Shown: in pieces, positions 25,904 to 34,893 of the stretch
How the letters are laid out: each line of letters opens with the position of its first letter
Numbering within the stretch: the first letter of the stretch is position 1
NCBI GenBank assembly: GCA_963665785.1
Contig: OY762456.1
Coordinates: forward strand, 248,001 to 312,000
Direction: 5' to 3'
DNA: 64,000 nucleotides
Origin: UBA7455 sp026713185
GTDB taxonomy: Bacteria; Pseudomonadota; Gammaproteobacteria; Pseudomonadales; Azotimanducaceae
Notes under the pieces: model-generated
What the model was told of the DNA's origin: nothing
Database searches by the model: none
What the model saw: the letters and a program-made list of their open reading frames with translations, nothing else
Translations under genes and position numbers: made by a program

Positions 25904-26374
25904 CTACAGTTGTGCCGACAGATTATTCAGCATGCGCTCATGGACATTTCTGTCGATGCTGTTTTCCAGTATTTTTTCCGCACCTTCGACAGCCAGATCA
26001 CTCACCCGGGAACGAAGCGCTTCTCTGGCACGATTGATTTCCTGATCGATCTCGGCCTGCGCCCCCTGGATAATGCGATCTGCCTCTTCGTGCGCCTGGC
26101 CTTTCGCTTCTTCAATAATCTGATTCGCCCGGTTTCTGGCCTGATTGATCAGCTCAGCCGCCTGCGTTTTGGCTTTCTCAAGTTCAACATCGGCCGCCTG
26201 ATTTGCCTGTTCGAGATGTTTCTCGGCGGTGGCCGCGTTTTCCAGACCTTGCCGTATGGTGTCCTGCCTCTCTCGCATCGCCTGGGTCAGAAAAGGCCAG
26301 ATAAACTTCATGCAGAAAAGCACAAACAGAGCAAAGGTAATCATCTGGCCAAACAAAGTTGCATTAATGTTCAC
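25904..26374 (-). CDS. atpF: ATP synthase Fo subunit b
   Basis: A 156-residue stator with one N-terminal membrane helix (MNINATLFGQMITFALFVLFCMKFIWPFL) followed by a long charged coiled coil rich in Ala, Glu and Arg that dimerises and reaches up to delta. Exactly the E. coli length. Confidence 0.97.
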   Translation of the reverse strand: MNINATLFGQMITFALFVLFCMKFIWPFLTQAMRERQDTIRQGLENAATAEKHLEQANQAADVELEKAKTQAAELINQARNRANQIIEEAKGQAHEEADRIIQGAQAEIDQEINRAREALRSRVSDLAVEGAEKILENSIDRNVHERMLNNLSAQL

Positions 26375-26418
26375 GCTGATTTCACCTCAAAAATTATGTT
26401 CATCAATAAAAGCGTTGT

Positions 26419-26655
26419 TTACGCCCCGGCTATCAGGAAGATCATGTAAAGAGAGATGGCAACCGCGATGATCGGCACCGCGTCGACCAGGGCCAGTGCA
26501 ATAAACAACTGGGTCATCAGCATTGGCTTTAATTCCGGTTGCCGTGCCACACCTTCCAGATATTTACCGGAAAGAATTCCAATACCGACGCCACTGCCGA
26601 TGGCGCCGAGTCCCATCAGAATTCCACCGGCAATATAAATCATTGCTTGTTCCAT
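26419..26655 (-). CDS. atpE: ATP synthase Fo subunit c
   Basis: A 78-residue hairpin proteolipid of the rotor ring. The glycine repeat GSGVGIGI lies in helix 1, RQPE (38-41) is the cytoplasmic loop, and Asp58 in ALVDAVPIIAV is the ion-carrying carboxylate. An Asp without the Gln/Ser-Thr partners of Na+-type rings suggests proton coupling. Confidence 0.97.
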   Translation of the reverse strand: MEQAMIYIAGGILMGLGAIGSGVGIGILSGKYLEGVARQPELKPMLMTQLFIALALVDAVPIIAVAISLYMIFLIAGA

Positions 26656-26704
26656 TACTTACTCCTGCTTAATGAAATTAAAGTTACAAATTACTGGGAT
26701 GCTC

Positions 26705-27537
26705 CTAGTGCTCACCAGTTTCATGCGCCTGGGTCAGATACACGATAGTCAGAATCATGAATACAAAGGCCTGCAGACAGATGATGAGAATGTGGAAGAG
26801 TGCCCAGGGTAATGACAGGGGCCATTGCGCATACCAGGGGAATAACGCGATCAGGATAAAAATCATCTCCCCGGCATATAGATTACCGAATAAACGCAGG
26901 CCGTGAGACATTGGTTTGGTCACCATATCAACCATCTCAAGGATAAAATTGAACCAGTACATGCTCCAGTGCGGTATGGGATGAGTCACCAGCCCGAGCG
27001 CAAACCTGTGGCTCCCTTGATTTTGAAGTTGTAATAGAGCACCAGAAAGAACACGCCAATGGACATACCCAGGGTTGCATTGGGGTCGGTTGTGGGCACA
27101 ACCTTGAAGTGGGACACACCCGCCAGTTGTGCTGCACGGGGAATAAGGTCAACGGGTACCAGATCCATCAGATTCATCAGGAAAACCCAGATCAGAATTG
27201 TCAGGGACAGCGGACCGATGAGCGCATTGGGCCGGGTTCCAAATACCTGTGTAACGTTGTCTTCAACAAATTCCACTGCCATCTCACACGCGTTCTGCAA
27301 TCCGCCCGGCACACCGGAAGTTGCGCGTCTGGCCACCAGTAAAAAGATACCCAGAAAGAGCACACCCAGCGAAATGGACCAGAACATGGTATCCACATGA
27401 ATCGCCCAGAAACCCATATCCGTAATTTCCTGAGAACTGTGTGCAAAATCCCACGTGCCATCAGGACGTTTGCCATAGACAAGGTTGGTCAGATGATGGT
27501 TGATGTATTCCTGCGTTGTCGGGTTATCGCCGGCCAT
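26705..27537 (-). pseudogene. atpB: ATP synthase Fo subunit a, interrupted by a single-base frameshift
   Basis: The a subunit is split into two overlapping frames: 27537-26986 (ending FKIKGATGLRSGW then TGA) and 26989-26705 (THPIPHWSMYWFNFILEMVD to the end). Joined, they give the full protein, including GLRLFGNLYAGEMIF with the essential Arg and the C-terminal LQAFVFMILTIVYLTQAHE. Adding one T to the TTT run (complement of 27002-27004) restores GATGFALGLVTHPIPHW, which fits the family loop. As the gene is normally essential for oxidative phosphorylation and every other atp gene is intact, a sequencing or assembly error in a homopolymer is the leading explanation; a true mutation or programmed -1 slip are alternatives. 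Confidence 0.9.
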
Positions 27538-27593
27538 AAAAATTCATAATTTTCAATAGTTATCCTGAAACAGTCAGCTTTACTGCTTCTGTT

Positions 27594-28034
27594 CTACAAT
27601 ATCTTCCGCATTCTCAGTGAGTCCACGAGGGGAATCAGCACATGACACAGTTGCAACACTATGAACGTCCCAAAAAAACTGAGCACGTTCAGTGGTTTTA
27701 CCGTCATGAAAACCACAATAAAAATAACTGCCGATAGTACGATTCTACCCAACTCGCCCATTAATACCGGACCTAAACCAGAGCCTCCTCCGGAAGCCTC
27801 TTCTGCATGTACAGCCTTTTTCAATCTGATGGCTGCGTACAGACCAGGGCAGATACAGGCAAAACCTCCAAGCAAAGACGACCAGGCAGCAACCGTATCA
27901 ATCAACAGGCACAATGCCGCGATCGTCAAGGACACTACTATCTGAGCTGTAACAATACGGCCAGCAGGCATCTTTGTTTTGGCAACAGCCGTGTTAAAAA
28001 CAGTAGTCAAAACGTGACCTTCAGCTGTCCCCAT
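27594..28034 (-). CDS. atpI: ATP synthase assembly protein AtpI
   Basis: A 146-residue membrane protein with four helices, first gene of the operon. AWSSLLGGFACICPGLYAAIRLKK and ELGRIVLSAVIFIVVFMTVKPLN match AtpI, a small helper thought to promote c-ring assembly. The frame starts at 28034; ATG-proximal MPAGRIVTAQIVVSL could also be the native start. In most related genomes the next gene upstream is parB; here 10 kb of other DNA intervenes. Confidence 0.88.
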   Translation of the reverse strand: MGTAEGHVLTTVFNTAVAKTKMPAGRIVTAQIVVSLTIAALCLLIDTVAAWSSLLGGFACICPGLYAAIRLKKAVHAEEASGGGSGLGPVLMGELGRIVLSAVIFIVVFMTVKPLNVLSFFGTFIVLQLCHVLIPLVDSLRMRKIL

Positions 28035-28082
28035 GCGTTGGCGGGCAGATTATAGAGATTAAGAATTAACGGGGCAACCCGG

Positions 28083-28098
28083 AATGCAGGTTTTGTTA
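28083..28098. repeat. Left copy of direct repeat flanking the 28-38 kb insertion
   Basis: AATGCAGGTTTTGTTA. The same sequence with one fewer T occurs at 37851-37865, in the same orientation, so the pair brackets the block between atpI and parB almost exactly. Confidence 0.6.
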
Positions 28099-28161
28099 AG
28101 AGCACGTTAATTGTCCGGTTTTAAAATACGCATAGCCACCTTTGCACTTTCGCCGGTCACA

Positions 28162-29760
28162 TCAAAACTGATCGTAGAATGCCTCTATCACATCGTAGCG
28201 ATCCATTCGCGCAACATCCGTCATGGCTGCCGCTTCGCCGAACTCCATATACTGGTTTTGCGCCACGTCGAAGGGCGCCCATTGTGGGTTATCGGCGCTA
28301 TTTGGATCACCTGTACGGGCGAACTGTACCCAGTAATTCATCATTCGCGCCGACATTTTCCAGTCGTCCTCGGTTTTCGGCGAAAAGCCATCGGTGCCAA
28401 ATACGTAGCTGATATCCAATCCATGGTGGGCTCCCATGGTTTCGCCCAGCTCTCCGGCCGGCTTTCTGGTTAAAAAGTAAAGATAGGGCGCCTTGCCGGC
28501 CCGTGCCAGGTGCACTGCGACGTAGTGTTCCTGCGCGCCGAACAATGTGTCTCCCAGGAGGTCGATGCTCGACTTGACCATCTCCTCCTGGGTGTTGGCT
28601 GGATAAAGCGACAATACCCGCTCGGCATCGGTCCCGAATATCTGGTGAATCCCCGCGCGGTATTTCTCCACGGTATCGATGGGCCCTGGCAATTCATGCA
28701 TGAAGGATTCGACGAAGGGGTAGTTCATGCCGCCCTCATCGGCGTTGCTACCCAGCATGAACGGTACGGGGTGGACCTTACCTTCGCGAAAACTCTGCAC
28801 CGGATGTTCAACGATTACGTGTCCGTCGATGTGCGGGACGGCCCACTCCTTGTTGAAGTCTGTCGCTGCCTCCACCAGAGACTCGGCGTCCATCGCTCGT
28901 AGTGCGGCGATACTCTTGCCCCCCATGCTTGCCGCGAATGCCAGTCCCCAGGACTCTGCCGAATCATGTACGGGCCCATCTTTTGTCTGCTGCCGGTGGA
29001 AATTCAGACCAATGCCGCTCTGGGCGATCCCCCGGTGAAACAACCCGCGCGCCATTGGCGAAACCATCAGCAACGCAACCGCCATACCGCCCGCCGACTC
29101 CCCGAAGATGGTGACATTGTCGGGGTTACCACCAAACGCTGCGATGTTACGTTTGATCCATTTGAGCGACTCGATTTGATCCAGCAACCCATAGTTACCG
29201 GACGTCTCGTTGGGTGATTCCTCACTGAGCTCGGGATGAGCCATGAAACCCAGCGCGGCCAGTCGATAGTTGATGGTGACACCGACAACCCCTTTGCGAA
29301 CCAGATGCTGAGGATCGTATCGAGAGGCGTGTCCGAAATTGAAGCCGCCGCCATGTATCCACACCATGACCGGACGTCGTGCGTCAATACCGGGCGATTC
29401 GCTAAACACATTCAGGTACAGACAGTCTTCTGCGTATTCTCTCGGCCGAGATTCCGGCAGATCGATGGCAAGCCTCTGCGCCATGGATTCAAAATACTCA
29501 TTGGACTCAGCTTGCAGGCAGGCCGAACCAAACCACTTTGCCTGTCTGACGCCCGACCATGAATCTGGCTGCTCCGGCGGGCGCCACCGACGCTCATCCA
29601 CCGGAGGTTTCGCATAGGGAACGCCGAGAAACGCAGCGACGTCTGATTTACCTGGAGCGCTCACCCAAGTACCTTCCAACTCCCCAGAATCGACTGTCAC
29701 TCTCGGTGCGCCAGGGTGCTCACTCACAGTGGTTGAGGAGGATTCATCTTTACTTTGCAT
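28162..29760 (-). CDS. Carboxylesterase type B
   Basis: An alpha/beta-hydrolase of 532 residues from ATG 29760, chosen because AGGGGA lies six bases ahead and it follows the ABC gene stop; a frame from 29784 adds eight residues. VMVWIHGGGFNFGHAS is the oxyanion loop, the nucleophile is Ser in FGESAGGMAVALL (about residue 218), and the catalytic His is in MGAHHGLDISYVFG (about 435). A Cys-rich type B opening (EDCLYLNVF) is present. No secretion signal is visible, so it should be cytoplasmic. It ends an operon after two ABC exporter subunits, which hints at hydrolysis of an ester or lactone that the exporter handles; the substrate is unknown. Confidence 0.9.
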   Translation of the reverse strand: MQSKDESSSTTVSEHPGAPRVTVDSGELEGTWVSAPGKSDVAAFLGVPYAKPPVDERRWRPPEQPDSWSGVRQAKWFGSACLQAESNEYFESMAQRLAIDLPESRPREYAEDCLYLNVFSESPGIDARRPVMVWIHGGGFNFGHASRYDPQHLVRKGVVGVTINYRLAALGFMAHPELSEESPNETSGNYGLLDQIESLKWIKRNIAAFGGNPDNVTIFGESAGGMAVALLMVSPMARGLFHRGIAQSGIGLNFHRQQTKDGPVHDSAESWGLAFAASMGGKSIAALRAMDAESLVEAATDFNKEWAVPHIDGHVIVEHPVQSFREGKVHPVPFMLGSNADEGGMNYPFVESFMHELPGPIDTVEKYRAGIHQIFGTDAERVLSLYPANTQEEMVKSSIDLLGDTLFGAQEHYVAVHLARAGKAPYLYFLTRKPAGELGETMGAHHGLDISYVFGTDGFSPKTEDDWKMSARMMNYWVQFARTGDPNSADNPQWAPFDVAQNQYMEFGEAAAMTDVARMDRYDVIEAFYDQF

Positions 29761-29761
29761 T

Positions 29762-31732
29762 TTAGTTCCCCTGCAATTCGACAAAATGCCGGTAGGCGCC
29801 GTCCGTTTTGGTCATCAGTTCGTCATGGCTGCCAACGTCGCGAATTTCGCCGTCTTCCAAAAAGATGATCCGGTCCGCCCGACGAATAGTGGACAGCCGG
29901 TGGGCGATGACGATCACGAGTCTCCTGCGGGCCGCCTCGCGCAGTGCCCGCACCAGGGCATTCTCCGTCTGTGGGTCCAGTGCCGCGGTCGGTTCGTCCA
30001 GAATCAAGATGCGCGTATCGCGCACCAGCCCCCGGGCGATACACAGCCGCTGTTTCTGTCCCACGCTGAGGGTGTCTCCGGACTGGCCCAGCTCGGTATC
30101 GAGCCCCTCGGGCAGTTCGTTGATAAACTCCATTGCGCCGGCGGTTTCGCAGGCCCTGATGATGTCCTGCTCGGATGCCGAGGGATTGGCCAGCAGCAGG
30201 TTACTGCGGATCGACTCGTTGAGCAGCAGGTGCTCCTGGAACACGTACGAGACCTGTGAACGTAACGATTTGAGGTCTGTCTCGGCAATGTCCTGATCAT
30301 CGATCGTAACGTGACCCTCGGTCGGCTGATAGTAGCCGGGAATGAGGTACGCAAGGGTTGTCTTGCCGGCGCCGGTCGGCCCCACGATGGCAATGAGTTC
30401 GCCGATGTCGAGCGACAGGCTGACGTGACGCAGCGCCTGATGGCCGTTGGCATAGGTCAGGGACACATCGGCGAATGTGACGCCCCGGGTAGTCGGCGCG
30501 AGGTCCCTGCGCTGCGCGGTGCTTTCCTCAACTTCCATATCGAGGAAGAAGAATACGCGTCGCACGGTGGCCACCTGGGCCTGCACGCCGATCCAGATCA
30601 TACCGAGACCGGCGCCGGAGCCACCGATGATCAACGCCAGTCCCAGCATGGCGAAGTAATCCCCGGCACTCATGCCGCCATCGACGATGCGGTTGGTCAC
30701 GTACACGGTGACGAATATGGTGAGGCCTCCGGTAATGATGACGTAGAAAAACCCTATACCGATATTGGCCAGCACCACGTGGCGGAAACGCCGGAAAGAT
30801 TCCCTGCTCTTGCTGTCGACTCGATCCTTCTCCTGTTCCATGCCGCCGAGACTCTGTACCGCGGACAGATTGCTCATGCTCTCTTCGATGGCATTGGTGG
30901 TAGAGCTCCCGGAGGCCCGGCTGGACTGCTGGACGCGGCGGATAATACTGGACAGCGGCACGGTGACAAAGAATGACAACGGGAATACAGCTACGGACAC
31001 CCAGACGATCTCGGGCGCGATGCCGCCGTAGCTCGCTTCCATCTGGTAGAGCGCGATGAGTACGCCGATGATCGTAAAGAACGGCGCCAGGGTGAAGGCA
31101 TAACACACTTCCGGCAGGTCTGGAGCGTCGTACATGACCCGGTACACCGAGTCCCCGATACGATGATCGTCGATGGTCTTCATCGGCAGCCGGGTCAGGC
31201 GTTTGAACAGCGTCGTGCGAAACCCGTTGGCCAGCCGCTGGTTCATGCGGACGTTGACCAGCATCTCAATGGCGCCGAACAGGCCCGACATGCCGCTGCC
31301 GCCTTCGGAGATTTTCGTCTCCGACTGTGTCGCGCTGTCCAGGCCGGGTTCGAGGGATACGCCAAGACCGCCGCGGCCGAACACCACCAGCATGCCCAGA
31401 AACATAGCCGTCAGCGTGAACATGATCTCCATAGGCTCCATGTATCGAACAAAGTCCACGAAAGGCTGGAAGTAGGGCGGGAAGGGCACTTCGTCGTCGT
31501 TGAACGGCTTTTGCAGAATGACCTGATCGATCAGAATCTTGCCGGTCCACGGTGCGATCAAACCGGGAATCAACGCAAAGGTTGACAGCAGGACCTTGGT
31601 GGTGAACATCCACTTGACCGTGGCCAGGTAAGCGAGACAGCGTTTGATCAACCGGAATGCCTCCAGGTTCGAGATCTCCGGATTGACGTCGACGCGATCG
31701 TCGTACGACTCGTTGGTGGCCATATCGCTCAT
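29762..31732 (-). CDS. ABC exporter subunit (permease plus ATPase), second of pair
   Basis: A 656-residue half-transporter: six membrane helices in residues 40-390 and a nucleotide-binding domain after about 420. Walker A is GPTGAGKTT, the signature is LSVGQKQR (Val in place of the usual Gly), Walker B with catalytic Glu is ILILDEPTAAL and the switch His is in VIAHRLST. A poly-Gly cytoplasmic or periplasmic insertion (KISEGGSGMSGLFGAI) lies before the core helices. Its start overlaps the upstream ABC gene by four bases (ATGA), so the two likely form a heterodimer that exports a lipid, peptide or drug. Confidence 0.9.
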   Translation of the reverse strand: MSDMATNESYDDRVDVNPEISNLEAFRLIKRCLAYLATVKWMFTTKVLLSTFALIPGLIAPWTGKILIDQVILQKPFNDDEVPFPPYFQPFVDFVRYMEPMEIMFTLTAMFLGMLVVFGRGGLGVSLEPGLDSATQSETKISEGGSGMSGLFGAIEMLVNVRMNQRLANGFRTTLFKRLTRLPMKTIDDHRIGDSVYRVMYDAPDLPEVCYAFTLAPFFTIIGVLIALYQMEASYGGIAPEIVWVSVAVFPLSFFVTVPLSSIIRRVQQSSRASGSSTTNAIEESMSNLSAVQSLGGMEQEKDRVDSKSRESFRRFRHVVLANIGIGFFYVIITGGLTIFVTVYVTNRIVDGGMSAGDYFAMLGLALIIGGSGAGLGMIWIGVQAQVATVRRVFFFLDMEVEESTAQRRDLAPTTRGVTFADVSLTYANGHQALRHVSLSLDIGELIAIVGPTGAGKTTLAYLIPGYYQPTEGHVTIDDQDIAETDLKSLRSQVSYVFQEHLLLNESIRSNLLLANPSASEQDIIRACETAGAMEFINELPEGLDTELGQSGDTLSVGQKQRLCIARGLVRDTRILILDEPTAALDPQTENALVRALREAARRRLVIVIAHRLSTIRRADRIIFLEDGEIRDVGSHDELMTKTDGAYRHFVELQGN

Positions 31733-33720
31733 GCTGACTCTCCATCAGCACCCTCGGTTTCTTCCGCGACAAAGGTCCGGTAGTCGCCATCGGGTATGGC
31801 CATCAGTTCCTCGTGGCTGCCGACCTCGGTGATGCGCCCATCCTTGAGAAAGGCAATCTGGTTCGCATTGCGAATGGTCGATAGACGATGGGTGATGACA
31901 AACAGGATCTTATCCTGACCCCACTCATGGAGGTTCTCCAGTACCTGTTGCTCGGTTTCTGCATCCAGCGATGCCGTGGGCTCATCGAGAATCAGGATGG
32001 GCGTGTCGCGAACGATGGCGCGGGCGATGGAAAGACGCTGCCGCTGACCCGTGGAAAGCTTGCCGCCCCGTTCGCCGAGCTCCGTGTCGTAACCGTTCGC
32101 CATCGCCTCGATAAACTCGTCTGCGCAGGCGACCTCCGCGGCCTCGCGGATCTTCTCCCGGGTCACGTTGCGCGCCGCGTAGGCAATATTCTCGGCCACC
32201 GTGGTGGCAAACAGCACGTTCTGCTGCAGGGCGATGGATACGTTGGCGCGGATACTGTCGATTTCAAGGTCTTTCAGTTCGACGCCATTGACGGAGATGG
32301 CCCCGGCATCGGGATCGTACAGGCGCAGCATCAGCGACATCATGGTCGATTTCCCAGAGCCGGTTGCGCCGACAATGGCGGTAATCGTGCCCACCTGGGC
32401 TTCGAGGTTCGCGCCACGAAGCACCGGCTGGTTTTCTTCATAGGAGAAGACAACGTTGCGGTAGTGGATGTCCTGGATCGGGGCAGGCATGGACTGTGCA
32501 TCCTCCCGGTCCTCCACTTCAGGTTTGAGATCCAGCAGGTAATAGGCGCGACCCAGCCCCATGGCAATGTCCAGACCGCGAAACCAGGCGACGAACAGAA
32601 AGCTGAACTTGCCGATCAGTTCCTCGTTATTCTGGCGTGCTGTCTGAAAAGCGCCGAAGTTCCAGCGCGTAAACGTCAGGACGAAGGCGAACAGGCCGCC
32701 GAGAAACGTTGGGTCCCCGGCGATGGTCCAGTCGGCCATCAGGTATTCGGAGATGATGACCACAAAGCTCGCAATCATGCTGATGGCGATCAAATAAAGC
32801 ATGATCTCGAACCGCAGGTAGTAGGCGTAGTCCAGGGCCAGATGAGAATCCCGGTCGAATCGAGCTACGGCGATGTCTTCGGCCTGGTTCGCCTTGAGTA
32901 CACGGATGCCCTGGGCGACTTCCTGGATGCGTGAGGTGACGTTGCTGTTGGTCTGCCGCGACAGCCAGGCGAGGCGTTGTATCCTGGGGGTCCACCACCA
33001 GGCCAGGAGGAATATCGGCGCCATGGCAGCCATGAACATCAGACCAAGGGTGGGGCTGAAGAACCAGATAATGATCAGCGCCCCGAGCATGGCGATGCCC
33101 TGTTCCAGCGGGTCCAGGATGATCGACGCGATGATGTTGCTGATCATGCGACTGTCCTGGAACACCCGGTAGATGGCATCGCCGGTCCGGGCGTGGCTCT
33201 GGTACTTGAGCGACAGGTGCTCGGCGTTCTCGATCATCTTCACCCGAAGGTTCTGGTTGATCATCTGGCCGATCCAGGTTTCCCAGTATATCACGCCGAA
33301 ACTGTCGAGCGCCATGCGGAAGACGAGCGTGAACAGGATGGCGTAAAGGATCAGGCGGTTTCGGATGGTTTTGCGCTGTTCCGGCGTCAGTTGCGGTTCG
33401 AGCGCGGTGGACTCACCCTCATCGAAGGCTGCGGCATCGTGGCTGATGTAACTGTCATCAACGAACAACACCATGCCCTGCGCCGGTGCAATCTTCTGGC
33501 CATTGAGCACGGCGTTGTTGAACAGGTCGACGCCGGTGATGGAGATATAGCCGGACACCAGACCGATCACCATGGCCAGCGTAAACCAGCCGGCAATGTG
33601 CCAGCGCAGCGGCTTCATGTAGGGCCAGGTGCGCAGGAACAGCTTGACGACCTCCCACGCCGGCAGCGGTGGGGGTGGTGTCGGCACGCTGCTATCAGCA
33701 TCACTGACGACTGTGCTCAT
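31729..33720 (-). CDS. ABC exporter subunit (permease plus ATPase), first of pair
   Basis: A 663-residue half-transporter with a proline-rich N-terminus (SVPTPPPPLPAWEVV), six helices with a 60-residue polar loop between helices 1 and 2 (FVDDSYISHDAAAFDEGEST region), and a C-terminal ATPase. Walker A GATGSGKST near residue 455, signature LSTGQRQR, Walker B ILILDEPTASL and VITHRLST are all intact. It is the partner of the next gene. The G+C-rich codon use differs from the atp and par genes on either side, consistent with the insertion described in the findings. Confidence 0.9.
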   Translation of the reverse strand: MSTVVSDADSSVPTPPPPLPAWEVVKLFLRTWPYMKPLRWHIAGWFTLAMVIGLVSGYISITGVDLFNNAVLNGQKIAPAQGMVLFVDDSYISHDAAAFDEGESTALEPQLTPEQRKTIRNRLILYAILFTLVFRMALDSFGVIYWETWIGQMINQNLRVKMIENAEHLSLKYQSHARTGDAIYRVFQDSRMISNIIASIILDPLEQGIAMLGALIIIWFFSPTLGLMFMAAMAPIFLLAWWWTPRIQRLAWLSRQTNSNVTSRIQEVAQGIRVLKANQAEDIAVARFDRDSHLALDYAYYLRFEIMLYLIAISMIASFVVIISEYLMADWTIAGDPTFLGGLFAFVLTFTRWNFGAFQTARQNNEELIGKFSFLFVAWFRGLDIAMGLGRAYYLLDLKPEVEDREDAQSMPAPIQDIHYRNVVFSYEENQPVLRGANLEAQVGTITAIVGATGSGKSTMMSLMLRLYDPDAGAISVNGVELKDLEIDSIRANVSIALQQNVLFATTVAENIAYAARNVTREKIREAAEVACADEFIEAMANGYDTELGERGGKLSTGQRQRLSIARAIVRDTPILILDEPTASLDAETEQQVLENLHEWGQDKILFVITHRLSTIRNANQIAFLKDGRITEVGSHEELMAIPDGDYRTFVAEETEGADGESA

Positions 33721-33733
33721 GGTTTCTCCTTAC

Positions 33734-33922
33734 TCACTTGACGCTATCGTAATTACCCTGTTTACCGCGATGTCTGTCAATATTAATACGGTTCTCGAAA
33801 AGGAAGTAGAGGTCTCCCTCCACTGCGCCAACGAAGAGATCCAGGTCAACATCGCCGTCGTAGTCCGCGGCGCCGCCACCACCGCAGCCTTTGTGACAGG
33901 CAACAGCAAGGCCGCCCAGCAT
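33734..33922 (-). pseudogene. Fragment of a VCBS/FG-GAP repeat protein
   Basis: A 62-residue frame containing ADYDGDVDLDLFVGAVEG and DLYFLFENR, the calcium-binding loop and following strand of a VCBS/FG-GAP beta-propeller blade, here a single blade with no signal peptide. It lies directly after the sigma/UnbV chimera on the same strand and is probably a leftover of a larger secreted or periplasmic propeller gene. Translation as a small protein cannot be excluded. Confidence 0.5.
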
Positions 33923-33953
33923 GCCGTCCTGCTTAACGGAGCCGTGTAATCGC

Positions 33954-34775
33954 TCATTCGGCCGCGCGCGGATGGTCGATGACCAGATTCTGATCAGCGT
34001 CCACTGATAGTATTTCTGTCAGTTCGCCATCCGGCCAGTGCACCTGCACATTTGCAGAGTTCGACGAGCCCAGGCCGACGTGCTCTTCAAACGGGCTGTG
34101 TGAAACATAATGATTTTTGCCACCCAGTTCCCGGATCTGGGTAACATCGTCCGTGCTGACAGTAATGCGCGCACCCACACCAAATCGGTTATTGGTCGGT
34201 CCCCGTAGCTGGATGCCCAGCCAGTGGTTTTCGTTGATAGATTCGTTGCGATAAAAGACGACGTTGTCCGGCCCGCTGTTGCTGACGACGATATCGATGT
34301 CACCATCCCGCTCGGCGTCGAAACAGGCAATGCCTCGACCCTGCCCGTCGTTGACTATACCGACCTCCCCGGCCCGCTCGTTGAACCGCGTGCTGTTGGG
34401 AGACGCGTTGTGAAACAGACGAATGGGAATGTTCTTGTAGTCCTTTCCCTGTATCTCCGTCCATCCGTTGACGTGCACGATGTCAAGTAGAGTATCGTTA
34501 TCGATATCGGCGGCATACTCGTCGGGAGCCAAACCGTCGACCAGGTCGATCACCGACCGGGACTGTTTCGCCAGTTGTTTGCGCACGACATTGCGCGCCA
34601 CCCCGAACAGAAAAGCTTCCGGTGAATCGATGGTCCGCTGCTTTTCCGCCTCGAGAGCCCGCAGCACGGTCTCCTGACAGATGTCGTCAACGTCGCTATC
34701 GTTCACGACCAGTCGACGAACAAAGGCACGAAGCCGATTCTCGCTTGAACGGAATGCGTTAACGATAGATGCCAA
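33954..34775 (-). pseudogene. Chimeric frame: ECF sigma region 2 joined to an ASPIC/UnbV domain
   Basis: 273 residues, TTG start. Residues 10-75 (ENRLRAFVRRLVVNDSDVDD, ICQETVLRALEAEK, AFLFGVARNVVRKQLAKQSR) are region 2 of an ECF sigma factor. Region 4 is absent: after about residue 87 the sequence becomes ADIDNDTLLDIVHVNGW, a VCBS-type blade, then CFDAERDGDIDIVVSN and an ASPIC/UnbV domain (NHWLGIQLRGPTNNRFGVGA, GLGSSNSANVQVHWPDGEL). A cytoplasmic sigma domain on an extracytoplasmic beta-propeller end makes no obvious sense, so an in-frame deletion fusing two genes near base 34513 is the simplest reading. A genuine fusion protein is the alternative. Confidence 0.7.
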
Positions 34776-34817
34776 GGGCGGCTTAGCTGCCTGTTTCTTT
34801 ATACGGGTCCCATTGCT

Positions 34818-34854
34818 GCCAAATATCCTCTATACACAATAGAGGATATTTGGC
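34818..34854. promoter_or_regulatory. 15-bp perfect inverted repeat between divergent genes
   Basis: GCCAAATATCCTCTA (34818-34832) and TAGAGGATATTTGGC (34840-34854) are exact inverse copies with a 7-base loop. It sits between the chimeric sigma gene (minus) and the esterase (plus), about 40 bases from each. No T-tract follows, so a dimeric operator or a mobile-element relic is more likely than a terminator. Confidence 0.6.
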
Positions 34855-34893
34855 CCATTGGGGACCTAATTATTTACTGACCAAGGAGTGGCA

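Noticed and set aside
31888..33741. Long plus-strand open frames (up to 348 codons) across the ABC exporter gene
   Set aside because: They mirror the G+C-rich ABC gene on the other strand and contain no recognisable domains.
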